Assembly (NCBI GenBank): GCA_948567375.1
Contig: OX419762.1
Coordinates: 31,191,465 to 31,255,464, forward strand
Source of the DNA: Lunularia cruciata
Taxonomy: Eukaryota; Streptophyta; Marchantiopsida; Lunulariales; Lunulariaceae
Direction: 5' to 3'
DNA: 64,000 bases
Both the position numbers and the translations under genes were made by a program. Position 1 is the stretch's first letter. The number at the start of each line of letters is the position of its first letter. The notes beneath the pieces are model-generated. The model searched no databases. It saw only the letters and a program-made list of their open reading frames with translations, and was not told the origin of the DNA. Shown in pieces: positions 42,757 to 55,329 of the stretch.

Positions 42757-45700
42757 TCATGGTTAAATAACTTACTCATGTATGATAAGTATGATAAGTA
42801 TAAAGGGTAAGTGTTTAAGTAATATAACAAAAATTTGTAACTTGTTTTAATTAGAATTAGAATTAGAATCTTCTACTATTATGGTCAATAATATGGTATT
42901 GTGGAATCAACTATATGGACAGCCAAAGACATCATTGATAACAAGACTAAAAAAGTAGATAATCAACTTCACAACCACATTTGCATTGCTTAATACTCAT
43001 TTTGTAAATACTTTTTATGAACAAAATTTACTATATATTAACTAAGTTTTTGGAGAATTGTAGTTGTCAATCCAATAGCATGGGAAGTTGATGGTAAAGC
43101 AGATTTTTCTAATTTCCTGATTTGGTCTAACAAATTTTCTAATTATCAAAGTTTGTCTCAATATTAGCAACTTAGTTTTTTAATCTTATCCTTTTCAATG
43201 ATTGGATTAGATGTTGTTGGACTCTTTTGTGCAAAGTGTACTCTTTTCAATAATACCTTGTTAGGCTTAGAATAGAACGTCAACTTTTTTGAGCTTTCTT
43301 CCAATGCCACTAATATCAATAAATAAGAGGAATGGTTTAGGGGTATTTTGTAAACATGTTGTGTGCCAAAGAAGCCAAAAAATGTATTGGCTATTAGCCC
43401 ATGAAAAAAACAAAAGTAACTTTATTGTTGGATTTTCAATTGATAAAGAATATCTTTAGGGATATGAATACTCATCCAACCTAGTTTATACCATATTCTC
43501 TCTCTTTTGAAAGAGGATTATGACAAGCATAGAGCTTTTTGAGCTTATCATTTAATATCCCATTTTGATAAACATATATTGAGATCTAAATATCCACACT
43601 AGATATATAAACAAAACTCCAATTTAGATGCTTGCATGCACAATATAGCCTTTTTCTTGTCTCTTAAGGGAAGAAGTCTTCATAGAGCATGTAGGAAATT
43701 AATAGATTTGTACCATATTCTTTTCCAATTCTAAAAGTTTATGTATTAATATTCTACTATTTACCTAGACTTCTACCATTCATCTATGCTCAAGCCCAAA
43801 AGAGAGTAATGCATGCTCTCCTTCCTTTCTCTTGCCATTCTTTCTTGTAGTTCCTAAGAGAGGCTCTCAATTATGCTTGTGATACTACTTTTTACCTTTA
43901 ATTACGTAAATTATCAACATTTATTATTATCTACATAAGAGAGAAAAAATAACCCATGGAGATGGGAGAGTAAATATAAATCTATGGTACACTTTTTTGA
44001 GGTTTTCCATAAGCAGAAAATTATTGGTTGTAAGAAATTTGAGGTCAACTTATAATGAGTTCATGCGGCATACTATAGGTACGACTTTTGGCCAAGGTGG
44101 CATACCTCTATCTATCTATGATGTGTTGTTCAGAACTGTTATAATGTATTGGAGATGGATAGAACAAACAAAATTGTAGTTTATGAATATGTTACTTGTT
44201 ACCTAGGATGTAACCCTTTACCTAGGAAGCATGGAGCAACATTACCTTTTAGAGGAGAAGCAAGTCATACTTTCCTTATTTACTTATTTTAAAGTGCTAA
44301 ATCATGGTCCTTGCTTATGATTTTAGCATGGAAAATCAGTTTCTTTACCTTTCTTGAGATTCCACTATGATGTATGTAAAGCACACTCTAGCACATGAAT
44401 GCTATACGACTTGACAAAACTTAGGTTGAATCTTTGCTTAGTATATGCTTTCAATTTTTAAGCATGACATATCATTGACCAAGATCTTTATGTTTATGTT
44501 GTGTATTATTATTGTGTAAAAGAATAATATCACATCTAAAAATAGAATAAAGCTAAAACTATCTCTCACCCAAGGAATACTTTCTATTGATAATTTGTAT
44601 GTGCATATATGTTAAAAGGAAGAACAAGTTAATATTGGTCACCATCAAAAATAACAAATTCAAAAATAAACTTGCTCTCTTTCCCTTTAAAAAATACTTT
44701 CATTCTCTTATGCTAATCTTCCAAAATTACTCATAAGGGAAGACTTCACCAACGTAAAGATAGATGGTAGTTCTTTCATATTCTCAGAAAAGGGTACCCT
44801 AGACTTAGAGGTTCCCCCAATATCAACAACTGTAATGGCAAGACTCTTGCTTTCTATTGTGGCATCCTCTGGTACACTTATGTGCTATAATTTTCACCAA
44901 ATCTTGATCTCACTAACTTAGAAAATTTGTTTAAAGAGGTCCAAAAAACCACATTAACTACCTAACATCTAGCATAATCTTGACTTAAAAAGAATGTAGA
45001 TGTTTTTTTGAATAGAAATTTTAGCATTAATGGATCTTGATGAGGCTTTTCAAGCTAGTGAAATTATAGCTCACCTTCAAGAAGTAGTGTCAATGGACCT
45101 TGTTAAAGCTAACTCTACCAATTAATTCCTATATATTATAATGTATGTCAAAATAGCCTAATAAGTATACATATCAAGTTTATAATTATACAATATTGAA
45201 GCTTTATTCTCCTTACTCCACTTTCCATGACATATCCTACTTGAATATAAATGCATCATCTCCTTTTCAAGTAGACTCAATCTTTGCTTTACTTGTGAGC
45301 ACAACTTGTGTTTTGGTAGATATACCCTTCCTTTACAAACTTAAAAGAACTTTTAAAATTATTTTTTTTAGTTACTCAAGATAGTTGTAAATAAGCATCC
45401 ATTTCTCTACAAGCAAGATATCATATAGATTTGGTAACACCAAATTTAAAGATATCCTGCTCATAAGAAAGAAGCTTGTAGTTGTCAGGAAGTCAACCTA
45501 CAATTGTTTAAGTCTTACTCCTATCTTGATAACTAGGAACACTAAATTCTCACTTGCAAAGCAACCATTTCCTCTCCTTCTATAGTAAGCCATCTTGGGA
45601 TAACACCAAAAGTAAGATAGGGGCTCTAAACCTTTTTGGATTGGCCTTTGAAAATTTTAAGCAAAGAGCGACTATACTAATCTCCAATCACTTAAACTAG

Positions 45701-47600
45701 TTTTACTTTGAAGTTGCAATATTTGCAAATGTTTCAAAATGACACACCTCTATAAATTGATACTTTCCATTTAACACTAATTTAAAAAAAATTCACTCCC
45801 AATAATCCCATACTACTCCAATGACTTATATATCATACTCAAGTAAATCCATAATTCTATGGATATAGAATGTTATGGATAATAGTCAAGACACAAAATT
45901 GAAGTCTAGATACAACAAAGTTGAAGAACTCAATTCTTTTTTAGACTCTAGGTCCATATCATTCTTGAATCCAATCATGATAAGGGAATAAGGAAAAAGA
46001 CTAGCTAGATGAACACTATAGGAAGGAAACCTTCTCTAACCTTGTTATTACCTCTTTTGGACGAGGCTATTTCCTTGAGCTCTCCTTGAGTTCAAATGTG
46101 GAATAAAAAACACATTTTCTTGTCAAGAAATATTTTCTCACTTGTAATCCTCTCATGGTGATGAGTTTTAATTAGAGACCTAACAGTTACTTTTTAGAAT
46201 TTTTTATTCAAATAACAGAAATTATGGATATTGCAAAGAGGAAACTTTTACTTGGAATAAGTTTTTGCCTCCTCAAACGTAACTTCTATACCTTTATTAT
46301 CTATAGCTTTGATATATACCTCCTGGGTATTAGAGACACTTCTTCCTACATGGTCCTCCTATAAATCATATCTACTTGATCCATATAAATTTTAAGATTT
46401 TACTTCATGGTTTAGACCTCTTCCATGAAGTATCTATTGATTATCCCCACTAACTTTTGGATAAAGTTACTATTCATCAAGAACTAAATTTTTTATTCAT
46501 CATAAATTTTTTATTCATCATAAATTTTTTATGAGCTCTAAATGGAAAGATGATCCTTGTTGGAAAAAAAACATTTTGTCAAAATTTAAATCTAATAGTT
46601 CTAATAAAAATTGCTAACATTCACTTAGATTAAAGATCTTCAGAATTAATGAAAGGCTAACCTTATTGACCATATGGATATCAGAAAACATCATGGTTCT
46701 TTTTGCCAAAGAACCTCTAGAATTGAAAGAATTACATTGTTTTAAAGTTGAAGATATGTAAGCATACCTCACAAATACCATTTATCTCCTATTATCTTAC
46801 TTCCAGTTGCTAGAGACCATCCTAACATCCAACATATGGGAACATATCCTAGAGCACAAGGAGCAATGGATATTACTAGCACTTTTTAATATCCATAATC
46901 CAAGGATGTTGGTTTTGATACAAATATCTAAGGGGATCCATTTCTATAACTACCCAATTTGTTTTCAATGGATGATGTCTACAATTTAACAGTTCTCTAT
47001 ATTTTATTTTCATTGCCAGCGAATCCCATATAAGCATCTAAGATCGTAAGATATACTAGAGCATTAGAGCCAATGGATCTCCCTATTGCTAGTATTCAAG
47101 AAATGTTTATGCTTGTTCTAAAGTACATTACCAAGAACCAAAGAAATATAAAATTCTATAGTTACAAGTCGCTCTAAGGACCTTGCTAAGAAACTAGAAA
47201 ATTTTATTCTTAAACTTTGATCTTCTAATAGAAATTGTGAGGGTGGTGGGTTGGGCAGTCTAATTTACTTGTTATTTAAATTACATGAAACCTTTTATGC
47301 ATGATTTTAGAATATTTAAGAATGTGTTGAGAGGCAAAAGTAATAATTTTTTTCAAAGTTTTTAGGGATTTTTAAGATCTGAAACTTTTACCTTTATTAT
47401 TCTGAGTGTTTTGTGTAATTATGATAACAATTCATTATTTTTTATAAATTTTTTTATGTTAATGAAATTTGATAACCATGATTGATACCAATAAATTACT
47501 TTCTAGTATCACTTAATTGGATATATATATGAATCCTATTTTCAATCATTCTTCGATGTTCATCATAAATTGTATCTAGATATTTAATATGAGATTGTGA
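42757..47600. other. AT-rich region without recognised genes
   Basis: About 4.8 kb of AT-rich sequence. No open frame longer than about 62 codons and no element ends were recognised. Small repeats are (AATTAG)n at about 42851-42870 and a 19-bp tandem unit ATTCATCATAAATTTTTTA at about 46493-46530. Two weakly similar blocks contain AGAGCACAAGGAGCAATGGA (46852) and AGAGCATTAGAGCCAATGGA (47060). Confidence 0.5.
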
Positions 47601-47627
47601 ACAGTTCAATCGACCAAAAGGTTACTT

Positions 47628-48640
47628 TTATTGAACGTCATGTTCATATTTATGAGTAAATTCGCTAGCGATTCCGTAAATTACCGGATTGAAACCCGCT
47701 ATCGTCGTGTGCTCTGATTGAAACATGCTAGGGAATGGTCTTATTCCTTGACATATTGGGATGATTGCCAGAATTTGAACGGTTTGCGAGGATGAGTTTG
47801 AAAGTAGTTTAAATCTCAATTCCATAAAAAATATCAAGAATTGGGTTCAATTGTGAGTGAACTGAAGAAAATAGTACAAACAAAACGAATGTAAACTACT
47901 TGTCAATTAATTTTTACAAGTAGAAAGTTTATATGATTTGACCACGATCCGGAGGTCTCTTTCTTTGTACTTGAGTATGGAAAAAGTCTTTGGGATCTCG
48001 ACGGAATTTGGAGTGACGTTCAAACATCCAGGAATATAGGCATTTGGATCTTGAGCGTTCGGGGAGAAGTCTAGTTACACTAATCTGTGGTAGAGTTAGC
48101 TCTAGGCAATGATCAGTAATGAGGATGCATATTCAAATCTCACCATCAGGTCACAAGTGGTGGAAGTTCCAGCGCGATGGATGTTATCCCAGCCTTCTTA
48201 TTATCACACGCGGTCGCCTTCTTCCCAATGAATGATATTACTTTCTGAATGGATCCCGCCTCATAGGGGAAAGGTCTCAAGTAATCAACCTCGTGAGGAT
48301 CTTATTTCCAGGCACGTAAGAAGTGCGGAACACTGATATTTACGGTAACTTGTCGGTGCAGTTATCCTCGCATGTGTTGCTAGGCGGGTACGGGCACCTC
48401 CATGGTGTACCAAAAGTCCCGCAGTTCACATCTTCATTGCACTTACTGTACTTGGTCCACGAAACTTGATTCCTCAATCTATGTAGCACATTCATTTCTT
48501 GTGTTTCACTCGGGTTTGGAGTGATCTGCTGCACTTCTCCATCCTTGGCAATCGCAAGTACATGGGAGCATGTTGAGCACCAAGTTCTGCTATTGAGCCC
48601 CAAGTACTCGGATCTATTGGAGAGTACAAGAAACTGTTTT
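47628..48640 (-). pseudogene. Cys-rich coding remnant, unrecognised
   Basis: This GC-richer stretch has protein-like minus-strand frames. The best is 48603-48340, extending upstream from about 48640 with no Met start: YLGLNSRTWCSTCSHVLAIA, then KYSKCNEDVNCGTFGTPWRC and PYPPSNTCEDNCTDKLP, eight Cys in about 80 codons, suggesting a secreted or extracellular disulfide-rich domain. It closes with a stop at 48340; GTAAAT at about 48341-48346 could alternatively be a splice donor. Further pieces downstream are KVISFIGKKATACDNKKAGI (near 48200-48260) and QILAIIPICQGIRPFPSMFQ (47628-47837). I do not recognise the family. It is either an exon-broken host gene or a decayed gene copy. Confidence 0.4.
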
Positions 48641-49030
48641 CATCTTTCATCATACTTTCCGTCGCCAAAGATGCCGAAGGAATGCCGAGCTTGGCTTTAA
48701 AACGAACGGGACAGACACCCTTTCAGCGAAGCACCCTTACAAAACTAGGCTAGATTCGTGCAAATGCAAACTCGGCGGAGCACTAATCTGATCCATCACT
48801 TTCTTTCTCCTATAGTTCTGTGCTTACCTCACGAACCAACACAGACGACGACAAATCCATAGGTTCGTCACTCATGATAGACCTCAATCTCAAGTAGCGG
48901 AAGGTTTAATAGTACCCGAAACTGGGGAGTTCGACTTATCGGTCACTCAAGTTGCTCAAAAGAATTCAACAGTACCTCAGAGGCAACCTGGACTGACGTG
49001 GAACCTGTTTATCACAGTTTGCAGCGGACG

Positions 49031-49180
49031 ATGTGGTGTTTGCTACTGATGTTCTTGTCTTTAGGAGGAAACGTGGGGCTTCGGTTTAGGATCAAGGCAG
49101 TCGGGGATTTCGAGTTGCAATTAAAACAAAGAGAATTTTCCAAAATGCTCTACTTTCAAAATACCCTATTTTCATTTTAA
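49031..49180 (+). CDS. Short ORF with signal-peptide-like N-terminus, doubtful
   Basis: From ATG at 49031 the plus strand reads MWCLLLMFLSLGGNVGLRFR, a hydrophobic leader, then FELQLKQREFSK before running into AT-rich sequence and a stop. It could be a first exon or chance. No downstream exon was recognised, and the adjacent Harbinger fragment is unrelated. Confidence 0.15.
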   Translation: MWCLLLMFLSLGGNVGLRFRIKAVGDFELQLKQREFSKMLYFQNTLFSF

Positions 49181-49289
49181 ATTGTCCACTCACACATTTC
49201 GTTCCTTTCTCCACACTTGTCCTTTCCACGCCGAGAGATCCCACCATTCACCATTATGAAGTAGAAATAAAATTTAGTTCACTAATGTT

Positions 49290-49722
49290 GTCAGCTAGTC
49301 TTATGTTCTATATATTAAACATTGCCTCATTTCTCCTCGTGAAGCACTTGGTTGTGTGCTACCACACAACCATTGGTTTTCTTGGTTGCATTGGACACAT
49401 TGATGGTACACTCTTTGGTATCAACCGACCAAGAATTGAGCTGCATAAGCACTACTACAACAAGAGGAAATCAATGTATTGTTTCAATAAAATTGTGGTC
49501 ATTGATCATGATGACCTCATAATTTATGTGGATGCTAGATATGCAAGTTTCTTTCACGTTGTCAAATGTTTATGAGTTAGTCATATTCCCGATCATTGGC
49601 ATTAATACTTTTGGAATGATAATCATGAGCTAGTTTAAGAATATATGCTTGGAGATCCAAGTTATATGGGTAAAGAGATGTTCATTCTCCTACGCATAGA
49701 TAGAAGTGAATTGGAAAATAGA
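49290..49722 (+). pseudogene. PIF/Harbinger transposase fragment (HARBI1-like)
   Basis: The first part (open 49285-49575) contains TIGFLGCIGHIDGT, with the first catalytic Asp of the DDE_4/HARBI1 nuclease, HKHYYNKRKSMYCFNKIVVID and FFHVVKCL. In the same frame, after stops at 49573 and beyond, comes the FWNDNHELV region and MLGDPSYMGKEMFILLRIDRSELEN (49645-49722), matching the L-G-D-x-G-Y segment of plant Harbinger transposases. The N-terminus and the end with the catalytic Glu are missing. No terminal inverted repeats or 3-bp duplications were found. It is a decayed, truncated copy. Confidence 0.8.
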
Positions 49723-49723
49723 A

Positions 49724-49800
49724 TGTCTTTGTGCATGTCGTGTGTTGAATGCAAGCAATCATGTATTGCGTGCATTCAACATACGACATGCACAAAGACA
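49724..49800. repeat. 77-bp near-perfect palindrome (hairpin)
   Basis: A 30-bp arm (49724-49753) and its reverse complement (49771-49800) match at 29 of 30 positions. Inside the 17-base spacer GCAAT and ATTGC also pair, leaving a 5-base CATGT loop, so about 35 pairs with two mismatches. It starts within the transposase reading frame. It could be a foldback insertion or a small-RNA precursor-like hairpin. Confidence 0.9.
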
Positions 49801-51970
49801 AGTCAAGGTCAAATTAGGAATAAGAGGTATTAAAATCCATTTTAGACAATTTTTATTTATATGCCCCAACTGACATGATATATTTACCTTGATGAATGAA
49901 TCATGCAATAGACTGAATAATTTTATTCATCATTCTTGTTTGGATTTTCTATCAATAATTTTGGAGACACAGTGGAACAAGATGTTGCTGTAGAAGGATT
50001 TGTCAATGGTTGGGCTTTTGATATGTAAAAGTTCATTCATATTCAAATCCTCTCCTTCTTCTATAGCCCGTGTACGTTTTGTCTTCCCATGTGCTACAAT
50101 ACAAGTTCAGCATTGAAAAAATTGCTTCAATCAATAAGCCATTGAGATTGGATAGGTTTGATAAGGTTGAGAAACTTGGAATACCAAGGTTTCGATCATT
50201 GTGAAATTGGTTACAATTTGACATTGATTATTGATTTGGAAATCTTTTCCTGACCTATTGATGTTTGAGGAGAAATATTACTATAAATTTTGTGTTTTGA
50301 GGATCTACTACCATGTGGAAAGCAGTTAAAGCTTAGAAAAAAGTAGGAAGTATGATGATTATATAGGAAGTTTATATAGGATGATTATATAGGAGGCAGA
50401 AAGGAGGTAGAAAGGAGTAGGATGAGGAGCAGAGAGAGGGGGTAATCATATAGAGAATTATAGAAATTTCTTGATTAAGGTAGGAAGGATTGTGCAGAAG
50501 CTTAAATTGAGGAAGATTGAGAAGAAAAAGCTTGACGAAGAGGAGCATCAAATCAAGGAGAATAAGTGTCTCACCAAGGTAATTGTTTGGGAGCTTAAGT
50601 AGACTCATCATGGTGTTCATTGTAACTCATGGTGTTCATTGTAACTCATGGTGCTTGGGGAATTAATTTGTTTAAGACCAGATAAATATCTAGTATATGC
50701 AAGGTCAATTCCCAAGTGTTAAGAGCCTCTTCATAAAATAGACTCTTAATAATTGAGAGTTATTCTCCAATGAAAACCAATTAACCATTGTCTCAATAAC
50801 ACTTAGATATTTTAGAATTTGATCTATATGAAACTCAATTGCTAGTTTTTGTAGAATGTGTAGGGCTACAGATCGCATAGCAACATCAACCTTTGAGCTG
50901 TGAGTAGCAACCCAAGCAAACTCTCCACAGTTTGGGGAATAAGACCCTTCGACATTATGTTCTATTCTGTCTCCTTCATAGAGAGATTGTTCAAAATAAT
51001 GGCTATGGTTGGTCAAAATTTGGGAGATGAGAGTAAACATAAGAGACTATTTTCATCTAGTTCTCCATCGCAAACAACCTTCATGAATACCTACAAAGAA
51101 GCAAATTTTGTGACTTAGTGTTCCTATTTTTTAGAAATAACATTTTACTTTGGAGAACACTGTCCAAAGTGCTTATGTATTATGACTTTCTGAAGTTATT
51201 GTAAGTATATCTCTTTGAATCATTCATAGAGCAAAATGTGATGTGGATCTGGATTGTACCTACTTTGCACCACAAACCTTGTTGGGTTTAGAACATTCTT
51301 GTCCCATGAGAAAAATGAGAGGAGATCCATTGTACTCCATAAGAGTCTTGAAATGGTTGTAATCTATGTCATTATCATCTAGATATGTAATCTGATTTCC
51401 AAGTATCTAGTTGCCTTCTCAACAAACTATTTTTGTAAATAAGGGGTGCAAAATTCCCTCTTCAAGCTCAAAACTGGAGCTGAGAACCAGGAAGATGTCA
51501 ATACAGGAACTAGACCAATCCTCTAGACTAAATCTTCTTGTTTGAATCTTGATTAACTTAGTTTCATGCTTATTAGGTTGAAATAGACACTATATGATCT
51601 ATTATGTTTTTAACATGAGAGTTGCATAGAAGAGTGTTGCTATTATTGACTTATTGATCTCTTTTTGAACTTTTATTGTTGCTACTTTTCCTTCAAAAGA
51701 TAATACAAGATTTATTTGTGCATGGCTATCACTAAAAATTGAAGATGCTCAAAATTTGTCATAGTGGGATTAGCAATTTGTATATGAAGATGTATGATGT
51801 ATGAATATGTTTTTCATAATGTTCATTATCTCTTCATTTCTCACTTTCCTTGTGCCCAACTGTTTGATTAATTTAAATTGTTTGTTTTATTCAATCCTAC
51901 TTTGCTTATTGTAAAAGATGATTGTATAAAATTGACATCAATCTTATCTACTCTGAATTGAGCAAATTCA
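49801..51970. other. Region without recognised genes
   Basis: Mostly AT-rich. A purine-rich segment with GGAGGCAGAAAGGAGGTAGA lies near 50390-50440, and a 20-bp tandem unit CATGGTGTTCATTGTAACT at about 50609-50650. A minus-strand open stretch of 111 codons (50705-51040) has no recognised motif. Confidence 0.45.
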
Positions 51971-52170
51971 CAACAAAGCTTGATCAAACGCTAAAAAAGT
52001 CACAATAGAGCTTATCAAGAATCAACCTAGAAAATGCATATCCATAATAGAACTTATCAAGAATCAAACCAAAAAATGCATATTCATGATAGAGCTTATC
52101 AAGTTTCAACCCAAAAAATGCACAATCACAACCAAGCTTATCACAAATCAACCTAAAAAATGCAATGGTA
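51971..52170. repeat. 42-bp minisatellite, about 4-5 units
   Basis: Units begin near GAGCTTATCAAGAATCAACC and end near AAATGCATATCCATAATA; periods are 42-43 bp (starts at about 52008, 52050, 52092, 52135) with a more degenerate unit before. On the minus strand each unit encodes a 14-residue repeat AFFGLxLDKLYxxY, but there is no sign that it is expressed. Confidence 0.75.
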
Positions 52171-52305
52171 AAAGAAATCATTAATTAATTCAATGCACTA
52201 TGTTTAAATTGGTACAAATTTCACCAAAAATTGTGTCATACATCATCCAATTTTTTGGCTTCTCTAAACCTCTTTCCTTCAATTGTCATGGAGGAAGGCA
52301 AGCTA

Positions 52306-53340
52306 TTATAAAATCTTGCTAGACACTTCAAGTTTAAGTTGCTCATCTTTGCATTTGGCCTCAACTACACTTAATTTTTTTTTATCTTTCAACACTTCCA
52401 GTTTTTGCTCCGATACATCAACTTGCATTTGGAAAGCTTTGACAATGACCTCCCCCATGGTTTTCATTGTTTTTACCATTCTTGCCAAAGCTTGAGCTGC
52501 TTCGGCTTGTAGATGGGTCTTCATGTCTCAATGGTTCCTTTTTGAATTTATTGGCATTGACGTACAAACTTTGATACTTCATCCGGTTACAAGAGTTTAT
52601 AATTTTGATAATGGCATGGAAGTAGCAATCAATTCATTCCATTATTTGATCATGTTTCACCTTGCATGTCCATTGGTTGCCTTCAACTACTTCAAAATGT
52701 CCTCATTCTATAGGAAACCTTTTTTGAATCTTTGGGATCATTGTTCCTAGTATTTTTATTTGATATTGTGGTTCACAAGGAGTCTTGTAGAGAGCATTTG
52801 TAGGGCAACTCCTCCTCTAAAAATGCAATTTTTTTCTCTATACAAGATTTTTGTGTTTCCTTGAGAAAGTCTTGATAGATAGATTTCTAAACTTTCAATG
52901 GTATCTTTTGTGTAAAGTTAATCTTGCTCTTGCAATACTTTGAAAAGTGCAATAGATAAGTAGCTTTCATGGTTGCCAAGTATTTTGTCATGATAGTGAC
53001 CTTGTGGTTCTTTGCCACAAGAGAGCAATTCTTGAAAGAAGTCTCCATGATCTTGGGTGCCAAAATGGTATTGAGCTGTAAGATTGCAATATGTTGTGAA
53101 GGACTTGGCGCTCATTCAGGTTAAACATGTACCAAAACCCCGCAAGTTTAACCCCAATTTTGAACCCTAAGTTTTTCCTTCCATCATGTGAGTTTCATGC
53201 AATTTAAAATAAACTTCCTTTTCAAGCATGTTGTTGAAGCGCTTCGCCAAAGTTAAGTTGGGCATTCATGTTATTCTGTGTCAATTTGGCAAAGATATTG
53301 TTGTGATGTTGTGAGAGTTGAGGTTGTTGAGCAAGGAGAG
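52306..53340 (-). pseudogene. Coding-like remnant with coiled coil, unrecognised
   Basis: The minus strand has SAKSFTTYCNLTAQYHFGTQ in an open stretch (53115-52918) and, further on, AAQALARMVKTMKTMGEVIV and VSEQKLEVLKDKKKLSVVEA (52524-52306), a clear amphipathic coiled coil. The order suggests one decayed gene with the coiled coil at its C-terminus. It could be a host gene or the second ORF of a DNA transposon; no domain was recognised. Confidence 0.35.
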
Positions 53341-54659
53341 GATTTGGTAATAAATTTTGCTACATGGAGCATTTTGGAAATATTTTTTTAAGTAGGGTAT
53401 TTTGGAAAATTCCCCTTAAAAATAAAATAAAAATGAATTTGTGCATATTATTTTATCATAGTATAGTCATTTATATTTTATATCATTATATGGTTGCCAA
53501 AATATTGCTTTATAGTTATTCTCTGTCAATAATTGCCTCTTAATATATAATTATGATCTCAAATAACAAAAGGAAAGCATGGTCAATACAAAATTATTTT
53601 TGCCAAATCAATTGTAAATATTTTCACTAAATTAATAACCTAAGATATTATTAAAATGTAATATATCATTATATATAGTCATAATTCTATATGATCATGA
53701 AAAGGTTACAACACATGATGATCAAGTTCACAAAGGACATTGTTAGGACTTGTGACCAAGTTGGGATACCATCAAGTTTAGAAGGAATATTGTTAAGTCT
53801 TTTGGCCAATTCTGCTTTCAAATAGTCTTCACCTAACAAATGGATTAGAATACATATCAATGTAGAAGCGAGGATGCATATAATTCAACCTCAACACAAA
53901 TATTTGTTATACTTGTACAACTAAGCCCATTATACATTGACATATGGTTTAAAGTGATAGTAATGGTGGGGTGCATATACCTAGCTCCAATTTTTTAGTG
54001 GTATATTCCATGTTGTATAGATCATTGTATATAAACCGTCAAAGACCAACATTGTTGAAACTCATGTAAACTAGACAAGGTAGGACTTTTATTTCTTTTA
54101 TACTCTATGTAGTAGATATCAACTAAATAATGGTTCTTCAAGTGTGACCATAACTTTGATATGATATCAAGTCTAAATGTTGTCCTAAGAAGAAGAGGAA
54201 ATAGTATAATGACTTAAGATTCATAGCTCAGCATTATATTATCATAGTAATATGGGAATCAATAACTTTAACTTGCACTTTACCAAAACAAGTATAATCT
54301 ATCATCTTTCTATTCATCAATATAATAGACTATATAAATAGTAAATGATAGAAGTTATTAGTAAAGTATTGTAATTGAGAACCTCAGAAATAATCTAGTA
54401 ATCTAATTTACGTGTTCTTACCACCAAAATATCAAATAATGTTGAAAAGTAAATTAAAATTGATAAAAATAATATTCTACTACATAAAAGACTTAACCCA
54501 AAATTGACATAATTTCAAAGACTAGGAAAAAATCATAAAGGATGAAAAAATAATACAACTAAAACTAAAATCTAAACTACCTTTTTAATCATCACACTAT
54601 CTTTTATAGTTACCAAAAGCCACCAACCTTTTCTACTAATCCCAACATGTCCTATGCTG
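53341..54659. other. AT-rich spacer
   Basis: Very AT-rich; no open frame or element end was recognised. Confidence 0.5.
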
Positions 54660-55260
54660 CACTCATTCTTTACTATTATACCTACTTTGGTTGTATGAGT
54701 AGTTATGAATATGTTATTTATAGGGAATTTAACTCTTCTAAATTAACTATGATTAGTTAGGTTTAGTAAAAAGTTAGATAGAGCTTGTCCATTTTAAAGG
54801 AGTTTGAAAAATTAAGTGGTACTCATTTGAATTTTAGTATATTGGCTTTGAGTTATTCTTAGATATTTGAATTTGTACAAAACGCTATGATCCATAAGCC
54901 TTGTTTGTGTAAAATTTTCTGTTGTCCAAAGATAACTCATGTTAAGGAATCCTTGAAGTAGTTGTTGTATCAAGATAAGATCATATGCTTATGGGTATTG
55001 CTCATATGAGTTTGGAAATTCTCTTAGACATTTGAATTTTGATAATGATGTACCTACTTATTCTAGTTACTTTGATAATCAATAATATTTGAGTGGTAGA
55101 GTTTTAAAATTATATAAAAAAAGGAAAAAGAAGGAATGATCATCTTAGTTGAGTTTTGTAATGAGTAATATCTTGAGTCTTGGAGATGCTTTAGAGTCTC
55201 TTTCTTGGAATAATTCAATGGAGTTTTGTTCCTTGCCTTCTTAGTCCATGGTGGTTCACT
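54660..55260 (+). repeat. C2 LTR (diverged)
   Basis: Matches the C1 LTR in order, up to the end GGTTCAC. The start is poorly defined, and the TATA box region is decayed (TTATATAAAAAAAGG near 55110). Confidence 0.7.
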
Positions 55261-55329
55261 TTTTGAGTTTAGTTACCAAGACTTCTCTAGAAGATAAGAG
55301 AATGTTTTTGCATAATTTTAAACCATAAA

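Noticed and set aside
43997-44179. Small plus-strand gene in the AT-rich region
   Set aside because: A 60-codon stretch without motif, similarity to neighbours or promoter-like context.
51971-52170. CRISPR array
   Set aside because: Units are contiguous and diverged, with no spacers; this is a plant minisatellite.
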